Notes: generated by a model not told the origin, from the sequence alone. Positions 6,097-16,030 are shown, counted from the first letter of the stretch. The stretch: 59,091 bases of DNA from an uncultured Acetatifactor sp. (GCA_910583845.1 CAJUAB010000027.1:1-59091); one strand, 5' to 3'. Program-made: numbers and translations.

Positions 6097-8577
6097 ATGG
6101 AAAAAGAGCAGAAAGATAATTCCTTTATGATGAAGCTGGCTACCATGATTGTGGATAAAAGGAAGGGTTTCTACCTGGTTTTTATTCTGCTGATTATTTT
6201 CAGTCTGATCTCCATGAACAAGGTCAAGGTGAACAATGATCTGACTACCTATCTGTCCGATGACACGGAGACCCGCCAGGGCATGGATCTGATGAACGCG
6301 CAGTTCATTACATACGGGACAGCCAGGATTATGGTGTGTAATGTCACTTTTGAGGAGGCGGAGGAACTGGCCCGGCAGATCGAGGAGATGGAAGGGGTCA
6401 GTATGTTGGACTTTGAGGACTCTCCGGAGAGCTATCATGATATGGAGGCGCTGTTTGCCGTTACCTTTGAAGGGGAGGCGAAACAGGAGAATACCAAGGC
6501 GTATCTGGCGGCGGTGCTGGAGTCTCTGTCAGACTATGATGTCTATTACACCTCCGATATTGGTCAGGAGGAACGGGACGCGGCGGACCTGGATAAGGAT
6601 ATGGTCATGATTCTGCTGCTGGCGGGGGTGGTGATCGTGGCGGTGCTGCTCTTTACCTCCACCACCTATGCGGAGATTCCGGTGTATCTGATGACTTTTA
6701 TCGCGGCGGCGATTCTGAACAAGGGCACCAATTTCCTTTTTGGCACCATCAGCTTTGTCACCAACTCCATCGCCGTGGTGCTGCAGCTGGCTCTGGCTGT
6801 GGACTATGCCATCATTCTGGCACACCGCTTCATGGAGGAGCACGAGGACAAGGATGCCAGAGAGGCAGTGATTGTGGCTCTGAGTAAAGCGATCCCGGAG
6901 ATTTCATCCAGCTCCCTCACTACGGTGTCCGGCATGATTGCCATGATGTTCATGCAGTTCAGGATCGGCTATGATATGGGTATTATCCTGGCCAAGGCCA
7001 TTGTGCTGAGTCTGGTGACAGTGTTCTTCCTGATGCCCGGCCTGCTGCTGAATTTTTCCAAGGCAATCGACAAGACCCATCACAGAAGTTTCGTGCCAAG
7101 TATTACGGCGGTGGGAAAATTCTGTGTCGCAACCCGGTTTATCGTGCCGCCGCTGCTGATCCTGGGCCTGCTTGCCGCTTTCTATTTTTCCAGCCGCGCG
7201 GCTTATGTGTATGATGTAAACAGCCTGGAGGCCAAGACCATGAGCGAAAATAAGTTTTCCGCCTCCATGGTCAATCAGGAATTCGGCAGCATCAATCAGC
7301 TGGCGGTGTTAGTGCCCAACGGCGATTATGAGCAGGAGGCCAGGGCTTTGCGGGCGCTGGAAAATCTGGCCAGCGTAGACTCTGTCATGGGACTGGCCAA
7401 TATAGAGGCCATGGACGGCTATATGCTGACCCAGCTGCTGACGCCAAGGGCTTTTTCCGAACTGATCGACATGGATGTGGAAGTGGCGGAGCTTCTATAT
7501 ACGGCTTACGCTGTGAGCGACAGCAATCTGGGAGCCGTGGTGAACGGCATCAGCGAGTACGAGGTGCCTTTGATTGATATTTTCCTGTATATATATGATC
7601 AGAAGGAAAGCGGAAACATTACGCTGGATGAAGATCTGGAAGAGACGCTGGGGGACGCCCACTCCCAGATCTGTATTGCCCAGGATCAGCTGCTGGGGGA
7701 AGATTACAGCCGTTTTGTGCTGGAATTGAACGTGCCCTCGGAAGGGGAAACCACCTATGAGGCGTTGGACGAAATCCGGAAGACGGTGGCAGGATATTAT
7801 GACCTGGAGGACATCTATCTGGTGGGAACCTCCACCAGCAACAAGGATCTGAGCGATTCCTTCAGCACGGACAATGTGATTATTACGGTGCTGACAGCGG
7901 TGTTTGTCATGATTATTCTGCTGTTCACCTTCCAGTCGGCAGGGCTGCCGGTTTTGCTGGTGCTGACGATTCAGGGCAGTATATGGGTGAATTTCTCCCT
8001 GCCCTATTTGCAGCAGGAACCGGTATATTTCCTGGGCTATCTGGTGGTGTCGGCTATTCAGATGGGGGCAACCATAGATTACGCCATTGTGATCACCAGC
8101 CGGTATATGGAGCTTAAGAGCTATATGTCTATCAAGGAAGCCATTGTGCTGACCCTGAACCAGGCGTTTCCCACTATCGTCACCAGCGGTTCTATGCTGG
8201 TGGCAGCGGGCTTTATCATCAACAATATTTCCACCAACGCGGTGGTGGCCGCCATCGGCCTGGCTCTGGGGAGGGGCACGTTGACTTCCATTGTCATGGT
8301 GCTGCTGGTATTGCCCCAGACGCTGCTGCTGGGAGACATTATTATAGAAAAGACAGCGTTCACACTGAAACGGGAAGTGGCGAAGCCCCTGCCCGCCAGC
8401 GGGCGCATCCGCATGACAGGGCACATCAAGGGGTATGTGAACGGTGTGATCGAGGGTGATTTCACCGGGGTCATCGATGGTGAGATGGGGGCTGTGATCC
8501 GGGCCAGGGATATGTATGAAAACGCCCGGGAACTGCTGGAGTACAGAGAGGAGGACGGCCATGGGCAGGAAGGCTGA
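6097..8577 (+). CDS. MMPL/RND-family transporter
   Basis: 826 residues with two repeated halves, each a membrane helix, an extracytoplasmic domain and a block of about five membrane helices (sterol-sensing-like), the MMPL architecture. Residues in the transmembrane blocks include LALAVDYAIIL and MGATIDYAIVI, which place the conserved Asp of the proton relay in each half. These pumps export lipids, drugs or other hydrophobic molecules with proton motive force. The start is the ATG at 6097 after GGGGGAA; an upstream in-frame ATG (5950) lies before the -10 box and is rejected. The end carries a short hydrophilic tail. The next gene overlaps its 3' end by 17 bases, so the two are probably made together, under the divergent TetR. 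Confidence 0.9.
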   Translation: MEKEQKDNSFMMKLATMIVDKRKGFYLVFILLIIFSLISMNKVKVNNDLTTYLSDDTETRQGMDLMNAQFITYGTARIMVCNVTFEEAEELARQIEEMEGVSMLDFEDSPESYHDMEALFAVTFEGEAKQENTKAYLAAVLESLSDYDVYYTSDIGQEERDAADLDKDMVMILLLAGVVIVAVLLFTSTTYAEIPVYLMTFIAAAILNKGTNFLFGTISFVTNSIAVVLQLALAVDYAIILAHRFMEEHEDKDAREAVIVALSKAIPEISSSSLTTVSGMIAMMFMQFRIGYDMGIILAKAIVLSLVTVFFLMPGLLLNFSKAIDKTHHRSFVPSITAVGKFCVATRFIVPPLLILGLLAAFYFSSRAAYVYDVNSLEAKTMSENKFSASMVNQEFGSINQLAVLVPNGDYEQEARALRALENLASVDSVMGLANIEAMDGYMLTQLLTPRAFSELIDMDVEVAELLYTAYAVSDSNLGAVVNGISEYEVPLIDIFLYIYDQKESGNITLDEDLEETLGDAHSQICIAQDQLLGEDYSRFVLELNVPSEGETTYEALDEIRKTVAGYYDLEDIYLVGTSTSNKDLSDSFSTDNVIITVLTAVFVMIILLFTFQSAGLPVLLVLTIQGSIWVNFSLPYLQQEPVYFLGYLVVSAIQMGATIDYAIVITSRYMELKSYMSIKEAIVLTLNQAFPTIVTSGSMLVAAGFIINNISTNAVVAAIGLALGRGTLTSIVMVLLVLPQTLLLGDIIIEKTAFTLKREVAKPLPASGRIRMTGHIKGYVNGVIEGDFTGVIDGEMGAVIRARDMYENARELLEYREEDGHGQEG

Positions 8578-11500
8578 CAACATCTTATTGAAAGATATGG
8601 GGGGACAGAATGGTAGACGAAATGCAGGCAGTGAAGGACGAGGCAGGCGGTTTCGCCCCATGGCGGCGGCTGTGCTCTCCCTTGCGCTGGCGGTGACAGA
8701 GCTGCAGCCGGTGCTGGCCAGTGAGGAACCTTCCGCCACTTATGAAGAATATATCAGCGGCGCGTATCGGGAAGAGAATGCCGCAGAATCCTATGAAATG
8801 CTACATATCACAAGTGTGGAAGAGCTACAGGATCTGGCTGAGGCCTGTGCCTATGACGAATGGTCCAGGGATAAGCGTGTGCTGCTGGACCAGGATCTGG
8901 ATCTGGGCGGCAGGGAATTGATTATCCCGGTATTCGGAGGAATATTTGACGGGCAGGGACATACCATCAGCGGTCTGACCATTCAGCAGGAGGGGTCGCA
9001 GCTGGGGTTGTTCCGTTACCTCCAGAGGGGGGCCGTGGTACAGAATCTGGAGCTGTCCCAGGCCAGAGTGCTGCCCCGGGGCAGCAGCTGCCAGACGGGC
9101 ATCCTGGCGGGGCGCAACTACGGCAGTATCGTGAACTGCCAGGTCTCCGGCGTACTGGAAGGCGAGGAGGAAGTGGGCGGTATCGCAGGCGTAAATGAGA
9201 AGAGCGGCGAGATCCGCAGCTGCGCGGCCAATGTGACCGTGCTGGGAAACCGCCGCAGCGGCGGCGTTGTGGGCAGCAATCACGGAACGCTGAACAACTG
9301 TACCAACAGAGGGAACATCAATATATATACCAATGACATGGTCTATGATCTGGAGGACTTCACGGTGGAGAACCTGGAGGAAGCATCCTCGGGCGTAAAG
9401 CTGGATGCCCATATGGATACGGGCGGCATCGCGGGAATCAGTGACGGCAAGATCTACTACTGTACCAATCTGGGAACGGTGGGCTATGCGCATGTGGGGT
9501 ACAATACCGGCGGTATCGTGGGGCGGCTGCATCAGGGTTATATCCAGAACTGCACCAATACCGGACATGTGCTGGGCAGAAAGGATGTGGGCGGCATCAC
9601 CGGGCAGATGGAGCCTTTTATGGAGGTGGAATATATTGACAGCAAGCTGGAGGAATTGGACCGGGAGACGGATGTTTTCCTGGATATGCTGGAGGCCAGT
9701 TACGACCACTTGAGCTTTTACGGGGACCAGGCCACCGCCATTACCAGGCAGCTCAACACCAATCTGCGGAATGTGTCCGCCGCCACCACGAACCTGCTGA
9801 ATATTACCAATGATCTCTGGCATGTGTACAATCAGGAGCTGACCGGTATTTCCAGTGATTTTGACCGCCTTTCCGATGATCTCAAAGCCATAGGGGAAAA
9901 GCAGAAAGAGGAGAAGAAGGAGGAATCCGGGGAAAACCGGACGGAAGATGAAAGCCAGGAGGGGGTAAGCGGAGAGCAGGCCCTGTCGGAAACCGGAGAA
10001 CAGGATGGAGCGGCTGGTCAGGAGGGGCAGAGCTCCCGGGAGGCTGACCGTGAGAATCTGGGTGACCAGCTGGAAAACTGGCGTGATGACATAAACTCTG
10101 TCAGCGGCAATGACCATCCTGACTGGGATAAACCGGAGGACTGGAACATACCTGACCGGGAGCCGTCAAAGTATACCCAGGAGTACCGTGACGCGCTGTC
10201 CAATTTTGCGGACAGCACCAGCAATCATCTGCATAAGATAACGGATACAACCTCTCAGCAAAACGGCCAGGTCTCAAACAATCTGGAGATTTTCAACCAG
10301 GAGCTCAAGGCATCCATGGACCGGCTTTCCCAGTTGACGGATACGCTGGACGCCGCCCAGGGCGTGATGGACGGGGATGTGGACGCCCTGGCGGCGCAGG
10401 CCCGGAAACTGCGGCGTCTGATCAGCGAGATCCGGGATGATCTTTTCAGCTATGAGGGAATTACCGTCAATGACACATCGGATGAAGCCGCCAGTGAGGG
10501 CATAGAGAATATAGGGGCCGGAGGGCCTAAACCGGAGGGCCAGCCCGTTTCAGGAGATTCCCAGGGGGAGTCCGGCCCGGAAAATGAGAAAGTACAGACC
10601 GGGGACGCGGTGACGGAAAAGTGGTATGATACCGCCAGCTTCCAGCAGGGCAAGATTACCCTGTGCCTGAACCGGGGGCTGGTCGAGGCCGACACCAATG
10701 TGGGCGGAATTGTAGGACAGATCGCCACGGAACATGATCTGGACCCGGAGGATGACATTACTTTCACCGGTGTGGAGAGCCTGAGTATACAGGAGAGCAT
10801 CAAGGCCGTGGTGCGGGAGAGCCGTAACGAGGGACGGATCACAGCCAAGAGAAATTATGTGGGCGGTATCGCGGGGAAGGCGGATTTCGGCGCCATCGTG
10901 TCCTGCGAGTCCTACGCGAATATCCAGAGTACAGGAGGCAGCTATGTGGGCGGTATCGCGGGCAGTTCGGATTACACCATCCGCAGCTGTTTCAGCACCG
11001 GATTTCTGGAGGGCAAAAGCTATGTGGGCGGCATCGTGGGCATGGGCAGTGAAATCTACTACTGCGACGCCATGAATAACCTGGAAGGCGAAGGAGAAAA
11101 GCTGGGGGCCATCGCCGGGGATCTGCGGGAAGAGGGAATGCTGTATGATAACTGCTATGTGAGTTCTGGCACGGCCGGAATAGACGGCATAGGATATGGG
11201 GGCGGAGCCGTTCCGCTGACGTATGAGGCGTTTTCGGCACGGGAGGGACTGCCGGAGGAATTCCGCATGCTGACGCTGCATTTTGTGGTGCTGGATGAGG
11301 ACGGAGAACTCCAGGAGGATGTAAAAGCCATACAGGTTCCCTACGGAAGCGCGGTGGAAAAGGACCAGCTTCCGGAGCTGCCTGAAAAAGAAGGATGCTA
11401 TGGGCAGTGGCCGGAGATTGACTACAGCCGGATCACGGAGAGCCAGGTGCTGGCCGCAAAATATACCAAGTGGATTACCGCGCTGCCCTTCGGCGCGGTG

Positions 11501-12025
11501 GAGGAGGCGGCGGATCAGGCGGCTATCCTGGTGGAAGGACGTTTCTTCCCGGAGGATGTACTGGAGATTACGGAGGATAAGGACAATGTCCGTCACCTGC
11601 AAATCCGCACTGCGGATGGATTTTACGACCAGCCGGTGAGTGTGCGGCTGCACCGGAGCCTGCTGCCGGAGCATTATGAGATCCGGCTGTGGCAGGAGGG
11701 AAAAGGCACTGTTATAGACAGCAGGGAAATGGGCAGTTATGTAGTGTTTGACCTGGAGCGTCCGGACAGTTTTCAGGTGGTTGAGGTATCGCCCCGGATA
11801 CCCGCGCGGTATTATGTGATGGGCGGCGCCGCGGTGCTGGCGGTATTGTTTGTGACGGCGCGCGGGTTGGTCAGACGCGGGAAACGCAGACGCTTTGGGG
11901 GTGCCTCTGGCAGGAAGAAGGGGGGAGAGAACCCAAAGGACGATGAGGGCACAAAAGAAACCGGGGGGACAAATGAGCAGGCCGCAAAAGAAGCACAGGC
12001 AGCGGACGAATCTGTGTCCAGATAG
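8561..12025 (+). CDS. Secreted, membrane-anchored GLUG-repeat surface protein
   Basis: 1154 residues. A basic stretch and hydrophobic core at ~30-50 with cleavage near A53 form a signal peptide. GLUG-type repeats (VGGIAG...C.N.G.I) fill ~180-360 and again ~713-846. Between them (~360-697) lies a long helical, probably coiled-coil region with a charged Glu/Gly/Ser-rich linker. A C-terminal membrane helix (~1082-1102) followed by a basic and Lys/Glu-rich tail anchors it, with the bulk outside. GLUG repeats form beta-helical surface structures. The start ATG at 8561 follows GAGAGGAGG inside the MMPL gene and overlaps it by 17 bases, suggesting the transporter and this protein work together. No enzyme motif seen. 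Confidence 0.8.
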   Translation: MGRKADNILLKDMGGQNGRRNAGSEGRGRRFRPMAAAVLSLALAVTELQPVLASEEPSATYEEYISGAYREENAAESYEMLHITSVEELQDLAEACAYDEWSRDKRVLLDQDLDLGGRELIIPVFGGIFDGQGHTISGLTIQQEGSQLGLFRYLQRGAVVQNLELSQARVLPRGSSCQTGILAGRNYGSIVNCQVSGVLEGEEEVGGIAGVNEKSGEIRSCAANVTVLGNRRSGGVVGSNHGTLNNCTNRGNINIYTNDMVYDLEDFTVENLEEASSGVKLDAHMDTGGIAGISDGKIYYCTNLGTVGYAHVGYNTGGIVGRLHQGYIQNCTNTGHVLGRKDVGGITGQMEPFMEVEYIDSKLEELDRETDVFLDMLEASYDHLSFYGDQATAITRQLNTNLRNVSAATTNLLNITNDLWHVYNQELTGISSDFDRLSDDLKAIGEKQKEEKKEESGENRTEDESQEGVSGEQALSETGEQDGAAGQEGQSSREADRENLGDQLENWRDDINSVSGNDHPDWDKPEDWNIPDREPSKYTQEYRDALSNFADSTSNHLHKITDTTSQQNGQVSNNLEIFNQELKASMDRLSQLTDTLDAAQGVMDGDVDALAAQARKLRRLISEIRDDLFSYEGITVNDTSDEAASEGIENIGAGGPKPEGQPVSGDSQGESGPENEKVQTGDAVTEKWYDTASFQQGKITLCLNRGLVEADTNVGGIVGQIATEHDLDPEDDITFTGVESLSIQESIKAVVRESRNEGRITAKRNYVGGIAGKADFGAIVSCESYANIQSTGGSYVGGIAGSSDYTIRSCFSTGFLEGKSYVGGIVGMGSEIYYCDAMNNLEGEGEKLGAIAGDLREEGMLYDNCYVSSGTAGIDGIGYGGGAVPLTYEAFSAREGLPEEFRMLTLHFVVLDEDGELQEDVKAIQVPYGSAVEKDQLPELPEKEGCYGQWPEIDYSRITESQVLAAKYTKWITALPFGAVEEAADQAAILVEGRFFPEDVLEITEDKDNVRHLQIRTADGFYDQPVSVRLHRSLLPEHYEIRLWQEGKGTVIDSREMGSYVVFDLERPDSFQVVEVSPRIPARYYVMGGAAVLAVLFVTARGLVRRGKRRRFGGASGRKKGGENPKDDEGTKETGGTNEQAAKEAQAADESVSR

Positions 12026-12055
12026 CGGATACCCGCTGGAAAGGAGGCGTTTTAC

Positions 12056-12700
12056 ATGCGGATCGACACCGTTATTTTTGATATGGACGGCACTCTGATC
12101 GACACGGAAAAGTATTACCGGATCTTCTGGCCCATGGCCTTGAAGGAATTCGGGTTTGAGATGACGGATGAACAGGCGCTGTCCATGCGGAGTCTGGGGC
12201 GTCCTTTCGCGCCGGCGCGGCTGCGGGAGATGTTCGGCCCCGGGCTGGACTACCAGGCGGTGCGGGAGAGGCGAAAAGCGCTGATGGAGGAGAGGCTGGA
12301 CAGGGAAGGCATAGAACTTAAGCCGGGCGCGTTGGAGCTGCTGAACTGGCTGAAAGGACAGGGAATCCGCAGCGCGGTAGCCACGGCCACAGACCTGCAA
12401 AGGACGGAAAAGTACCTGGGCGGACTGAAAATCCAGCGCTATTTCGATCAGGTGATCTCCGCCGCCATGGTAAAGGAGGGAAAGCCCTCCCCCGACATCT
12501 ATCTCTACGCCTGTGAGAAGCTGGGCAGGCGTCCACAGGACTGTATGGCGGTGGAAGACTCTCCCAACGGCGTGCTCAGTGCCAGCCGGGCGGGCTGCCG
12601 GGTAGTGATGGTCCCGGATCAGACAGAGCCGGAACCGGAGCTGGAAAAGCAGTTATTCGCAAAAGTGAAAAGACTGGATGAGATCATAGGGCTGCTTTGA
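12056..12700 (+). CDS. HAD-superfamily hydrolase (phosphoglucomutase/phosphatase-like)
   Basis: 214 residues. Motif I is FDMDGTLIDTE near the N-terminus (nucleophile Asp and acid Asp), followed by an alpha-helical cap, a TATDL motif II region (~105), K138-like lysine in VKEGKPSPDIYL and the acidic motif AVEDSPNGV. This is subfamily IA, as in beta-phosphoglucomutase and phosphoglycolate phosphatase. The substrate cannot be assigned. It is 30 bases after the GLUG gene with AAGGAGG, so it may belong to the same transcript, and a terminator hairpin overlaps its stop codon. Confidence 0.88.
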   Translation: MRIDTVIFDMDGTLIDTEKYYRIFWPMALKEFGFEMTDEQALSMRSLGRPFAPARLREMFGPGLDYQAVRERRKALMEERLDREGIELKPGALELLNWLKGQGIRSAVATATDLQRTEKYLGGLKIQRYFDQVISAAMVKEGKPSPDIYLYACEKLGRRPQDCMAVEDSPNGVLSASRAGCRVVMVPDQTEPEPELEKQLFAKVKRLDEIIGLL

Positions 12701-12713
12701 CAGCCCTATTTTC
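12686..12713 (+). terminator. Terminator overlapping the HAD stop codon
   Basis: Nine-base stem ATAGGGCTG / CAGCCCTAT with a six-base loop that contains the TGA stop, followed by TTTTC. It ends the MMPL-GLUG-HAD transcript. Confidence 0.75.
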
Positions 12714-12737
12714 TGCCCCTTTACGCCGAAACCGGTA

Positions 12738-12766
12738 TTGCATTTCCCAATTTGCTGTGTTATTAT
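12738..12766 (+). promoter_or_regulatory. Promoter of ptb-buk
   Basis: TTGCAT (12738-12743), 17-base spacer, TATTAT (12761-12766), just after the upstream terminator and 134 bases before ptb. Confidence 0.55.
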
Positions 12767-12899
12767 TTTAACGATGGCGGTGAGAAAGCCATATCGGGCG
12801 GATTCACTGCAAAGAAAGCAAAATGAAAACGGGATTGCGGCCGGAGCAGCGGCGGCGTATGCTGCTCCCGGACGAAAGGCCGCAGGAAAGGAAGCGCAG

Positions 12900-13814
12900 A
12901 TGAGATTCGATGATATTATCGAAAAGGTAAACCAGTGCAGCATGAAAAAGATGGCTGTGGCAGCTGCCCAGGACGAGGCGGTGCTGCATGCGGTATGGGA
13001 GGCGAAAAAGCGGGGGATCGCGGATGCCATTCTGGTAGGCGATGAGGCCAGAATCCGTGAGATCGCGGCGGAGATGCAGATGGATCTGAGCGATTATCAG
13101 ATTATAGACGAGCCGGATATGACCCAGGCGGCGCTGAAAGCGGTGAAACTGGCTCATGACGGCGTGGTGGATATGTACATGAAGGGGCTGGTGGACACCA
13201 AGAATTTCTTGAAGAGTGTGCTGGACAAGGAAGTGGGTCTGCGCACGGGCAATCCGCTGTCCCATGTGGCCGTGTTTGAAGTGCCCGGTATTCCCCAGCT
13301 GCTGTTTCTGACGGATGTGGCGTTTATCACCTATCCTACTCTGGAGGACAAGGTGCATATCATCAACAATACGGTGCCCGTGGCCAAGGCCTGCGGCGTG
13401 GACTGCCCCAAGGTGGCTCCTCTGGCGGCTGTGGAGGTGGTAAATCCCAAGATGCCTGTAACCGTGGATGCCGCGGAGCTGACCCGGATGAACGAGGCGG
13501 GAGAGATCACCGGATGTATCGTGGACGGCCCCCTGTCTCTGGATCTGGCCATTGACCCCGAGGCGGCCAAGCACAAGGGAGCTACGGACCGCAAGATCCA
13601 GGGGGACGCGGATATTCTTCTGTTCTCGGATATCCATGCGGGCAACAATGTATACAAGACCATTGTACATATGACCAAGGCGGAAAACGGATGTATCCTG
13701 ACAGGGACTAAGGTGCCGGTCATCCTGACCAGCCGTTCCGACACTTTTGAGACCAAAGTGAATTCCATCGCCCTGGCGGCAGTGGTGGCTGCGGAGATGG
13801 CAAAGAGCGAGTAA
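12900..13814 (+). CDS. ptb: Phosphate butyryltransferase
   Basis: 304 residues, the normal size. It belongs to the phosphate acetyl/butyryltransferase family and is followed 67 bases later by butyrate kinase, which decides the substrate in favour of butyryl-CoA. The enzyme converts butyryl-CoA and phosphate to butyryl phosphate plus CoA in the cytoplasm; buk then makes ATP and butyrate. Recognisable stretches are DMYMKGLVDTKNFLKSVL and the C-terminal SDIHAGNN / LTSRSDT segments. The ATG at 12900 follows AAGGAAGC; an in-frame ATG at 12738 falls within the promoter and is rejected. Related branched-chain acyl-CoAs are possible substrates. Confidence 0.93.
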   Translation: MRFDDIIEKVNQCSMKKMAVAAAQDEAVLHAVWEAKKRGIADAILVGDEARIREIAAEMQMDLSDYQIIDEPDMTQAALKAVKLAHDGVVDMYMKGLVDTKNFLKSVLDKEVGLRTGNPLSHVAVFEVPGIPQLLFLTDVAFITYPTLEDKVHIINNTVPVAKACGVDCPKVAPLAAVEVVNPKMPVTVDAAELTRMNEAGEITGCIVDGPLSLDLAIDPEAAKHKGATDRKIQGDADILLFSDIHAGNNVYKTIVHMTKAENGCILTGTKVPVILTSRSDTFETKVNSIALAAVVAAEMAKSE

Positions 13815-13881
13815 AACGCGCCGCCCCATGTCAGGACGCATGTGAGAGCATAGAACTCCAAATAGAAAGGGGAAAAGACAT

Positions 13882-14949
13882 ATGTCAGTGAAGAGTTTGA
13901 TTATTAATCCCGGTTCCACCTCCACCAAGATCGGAGTGTTCGAGGATGAAAACCTGTTGTTCGAGGAGACCCTGCGCCATTCCACGGAGGAGATCAGCCG
14001 GTATGCTTCCATTGTGGATCAGAAGGATTTCCGCAAGAAGATCATTACCGACTTACTGGAGGAAAAGAACTTTGATATCAGGTCCCTGCAGGTGGTGGTG
14101 GGAAGGGGAGGCATGTTAAAGCCCATTCCCGGCGGCACCTACGCCGTGACAGACGCTCTGCTGGAGGATCTGAAGGTGGGTGTGCAGGGCCAGCACGCAT
14201 CCAATTTAGGCGGTATTCTGGCCAGGGAGATCGGTGACTCCATCGGTGTGCCCTCTTATATTGTGGACCCCGTGGTGGTGGATGAACTGATGCCCATCGC
14301 CAGATATTCCGGCGTCCCCCAGCTGCCCCGCACCAGCGTGTTTCATGCGCTGAATCAGAAGGCGGTTGCCAAACGGTATGCCAGAGAGAACGGTAAGCCC
14401 TATGAGTCCCTGCGTCTGATTGTGGTGCATATGGGCGGAGGCGTGTCCGTGGGCGCGCATGAATACGGCAAGGTGGTGGATGTGTTCAACGCCCTGGACG
14501 GCGACGGCGCGTTTTCTCCGGAGCGCGCGGGGGCGGTGCCCAGCGGCGCGCTGATCAAAATGTGTTACAGCGGTCAGTATACGGAGAAGGAAGTATACAG
14601 CATGATTGTGGGCAAGGGGGGCTTCAATGCCTATCTGGGTACCAACGACATGCGCGAGGTGACAAAGCGCGCCAACGAGGGGGATGCCAAAGCGGCGGAG
14701 GCCAAGGAAGCATTCCTGCTGCAGGTGGCCAAGGACATCGGCTCTATGGCCTGTGTGCTGGGCGGCAAAGTGGATCAGATTATCCTCACCGGCGGCATCG
14801 CCTATGGGACGGATGTATGTGACGCGCTGAAGGAGAGAGCGGGCTGGATTGCCCCTGTGACCGTGTACCCCGGGGAAGACGAGCTGCTGGCGCTGGCGCA
14901 GGGAGCGCTCCGCGTGTTAAACGGCGAAGAGCAGGCCATGGACTATTAA
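13882..14949 (+). CDS. buk: Butyrate kinase
   Basis: 355 residues, ASKHA-fold kinase. It opens with LIINPGSTSTKIGVFEDE (phosphate-1 loop), has VVHMGGGVSVGAHEYGKVVDV (phosphate-2) and LTGGIAYG (adenosine motif). It transfers phosphate from butyryl phosphate to ADP, giving ATP and butyrate, the last step of the ptb-buk route. The gene follows ptb with an AGAAAGGGG ribosome site, and a strong terminator closes the two-gene operon. The route points to butyrate production, although the genes for making butyryl-CoA are not in this window. Confidence 0.94.
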   Translation: MSVKSLIINPGSTSTKIGVFEDENLLFEETLRHSTEEISRYASIVDQKDFRKKIITDLLEEKNFDIRSLQVVVGRGGMLKPIPGGTYAVTDALLEDLKVGVQGQHASNLGGILAREIGDSIGVPSYIVDPVVVDELMPIARYSGVPQLPRTSVFHALNQKAVAKRYARENGKPYESLRLIVVHMGGGVSVGAHEYGKVVDVFNALDGDGAFSPERAGAVPSGALIKMCYSGQYTEKEVYSMIVGKGGFNAYLGTNDMREVTKRANEGDAKAAEAKEAFLLQVAKDIGSMACVLGGKVDQIILTGGIAYGTDVCDALKERAGWIAPVTVYPGEDELLALAQGALRVLNGEEQAMDY

Positions 14950-14980
14950 GCGCCATAGCCGGATATTGTCTGGCATAGAG

Positions 14981-15023
14981 AGAGCCTGTATCTGTGAGAG
15001 CAGACAGATACAGGCTCTTTTTT
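14981..15023 (+). terminator. Terminator of ptb-buk
   Basis: Fifteen-base perfect stem (14981-14995 with 15004-15018), eight-base loop, then six Ts. The AraC gene ends just beyond on the other strand. Confidence 0.9.
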
Positions 15024-15030
15024 GCGCCAT

Positions 15031-15855
15031 TCAGGAAATATCCGGGTTTTTCCGATATTCCCTCGGGGAGCGGCCATATACTTTCCGGAACAGATCCTTG
15101 AAATAATTACTGTCGTTGAAGCCGCACTCCAGGGCGATATCCGTGATGGTATTGCCGGTGGTAAGCAGGGCGGTCTGGGCGTGCTTAAGACGCACATAGT
15201 TCAGGTATTCCTTGAATCCCATTCCCGTGACCAGCTTGAATTTTTTGCTGAAATAGGTGGGGCTCAGGGAGGCCACTTCCGCCACATTCTCCAGAGTCAG
15301 AGGGCGGCGGAAATTCCGGTAGATATAGCGGGTGGCCTGCTGGATATCCGCGTCCCGCACATTGATCAGCTCCGGTTCGGGCTGGTGCATGATCGAATGC
15401 CGGGCCAGGAACAGCAGCAGCTGCTGGAGGTAGCAGGTGGTAAAATCCGAGGAGTACTCGTCCAGTCCTGTGGCCTCCGACAGCATGCGGGAGAGCAGAT
15501 CAAAATACTCTTCCAGATACAGACTGGGAATACTGCCCATAAAGGAGGTGGCATCTCCCACCACATCCTTGTATAGCAGGGATTTTTTGAATAAAATGTC
15601 CACCATCTCGCAGTTGATGCCCGGGTAGTACCGGGAATAGTGTACTTCGCCGGGGGAAATAAACACCAGGTCGCCCTTTTCCAGTTCGTGTACCTGGTCC
15701 CGGAGCAGGAAACGGCATTTGCCGGACAGCAGGCAGAAGATTTCATAAAAGCCGTGATAGTGGTCAGGCTGCAGAGGGGTATTATCTCCCCGCAACCCCC
15801 TGTAGATAATTATTTTGTCAATATCAGACCGTCCTCTGCATGTAAATGCCGCCAT
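15031..15855 (-). CDS. AraC-family transcriptional regulator with cupin sensor domain
   Basis: 274 residues. The N-terminal ~140 residues form a cupin-like sugar-sensing domain (HYHGFYEIFCLLSGKCRF, GDLVFISPGEVHY). The C-terminal ~100 residues hold two helix-turn-helix motifs ending in the AraC signature (DIALECGFNDSNYFKDLFRKVYGRSPREYR). It lies immediately downstream of uxaC and on the same strand, so a role in uronate or pectin use is likely but inferred. A partial stem at 15976-16010 separates it from uxaC. Confidence 0.92.
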   Translation of the reverse strand: MAAFTCRGRSDIDKIIIYRGLRGDNTPLQPDHYHGFYEIFCLLSGKCRFLLRDQVHELEKGDLVFISPGEVHYSRYYPGINCEMVDILFKKSLLYKDVVGDATSFMGSIPSLYLEEYFDLLSRMLSEATGLDEYSSDFTTCYLQQLLLFLARHSIMHQPEPELINVRDADIQQATRYIYRNFRRPLTLENVAEVASLSPTYFSKKFKLVTGMGFKEYLNYVRLKHAQTALLTTGNTITDIALECGFNDSNYFKDLFRKVYGRSPREYRKNPDIS

Positions 15856-15975
15856 GTTCTACCTCTTTTCGCATAACAGGAGTATAGCTCGGGCCAAGAC
15901 TCCCGCTGTGTCCGTGTGATCGCGCTGACATGCGCCTGAATGCGGTACATCCGGATCTGTACCGGGTATGGAAGG

Positions 15976-16010
15976 AAAGGGCCGGACTCCCCAGGGAAGT
16001 CTGGCCCTTT
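15976..16010 (-). terminator. Terminator downstream of uxaC
   Basis: Thirteen-base stem with one G:U pair (15976-15988 with 15998-16010), nine-base loop, CTTTCC following on the minus strand. It ends the lacI-uxaC transcript before the AraC gene. Confidence 0.7.
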
Positions 16011-16030
16011 TGTATCATGCTCACAATCTC

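Noticed and set aside
7495..8739. Long minus-strand open frame opposite the MMPL gene
   Set aside because: Antisense shadow of a strongly supported membrane protein; His/Gln-rich translation is typical of such shadows.
10550..12400. 616-codon minus-strand frame opposite the GLUG gene
   Set aside because: Antisense of a coherent repeat protein; lacks domains, starts inside another gene.
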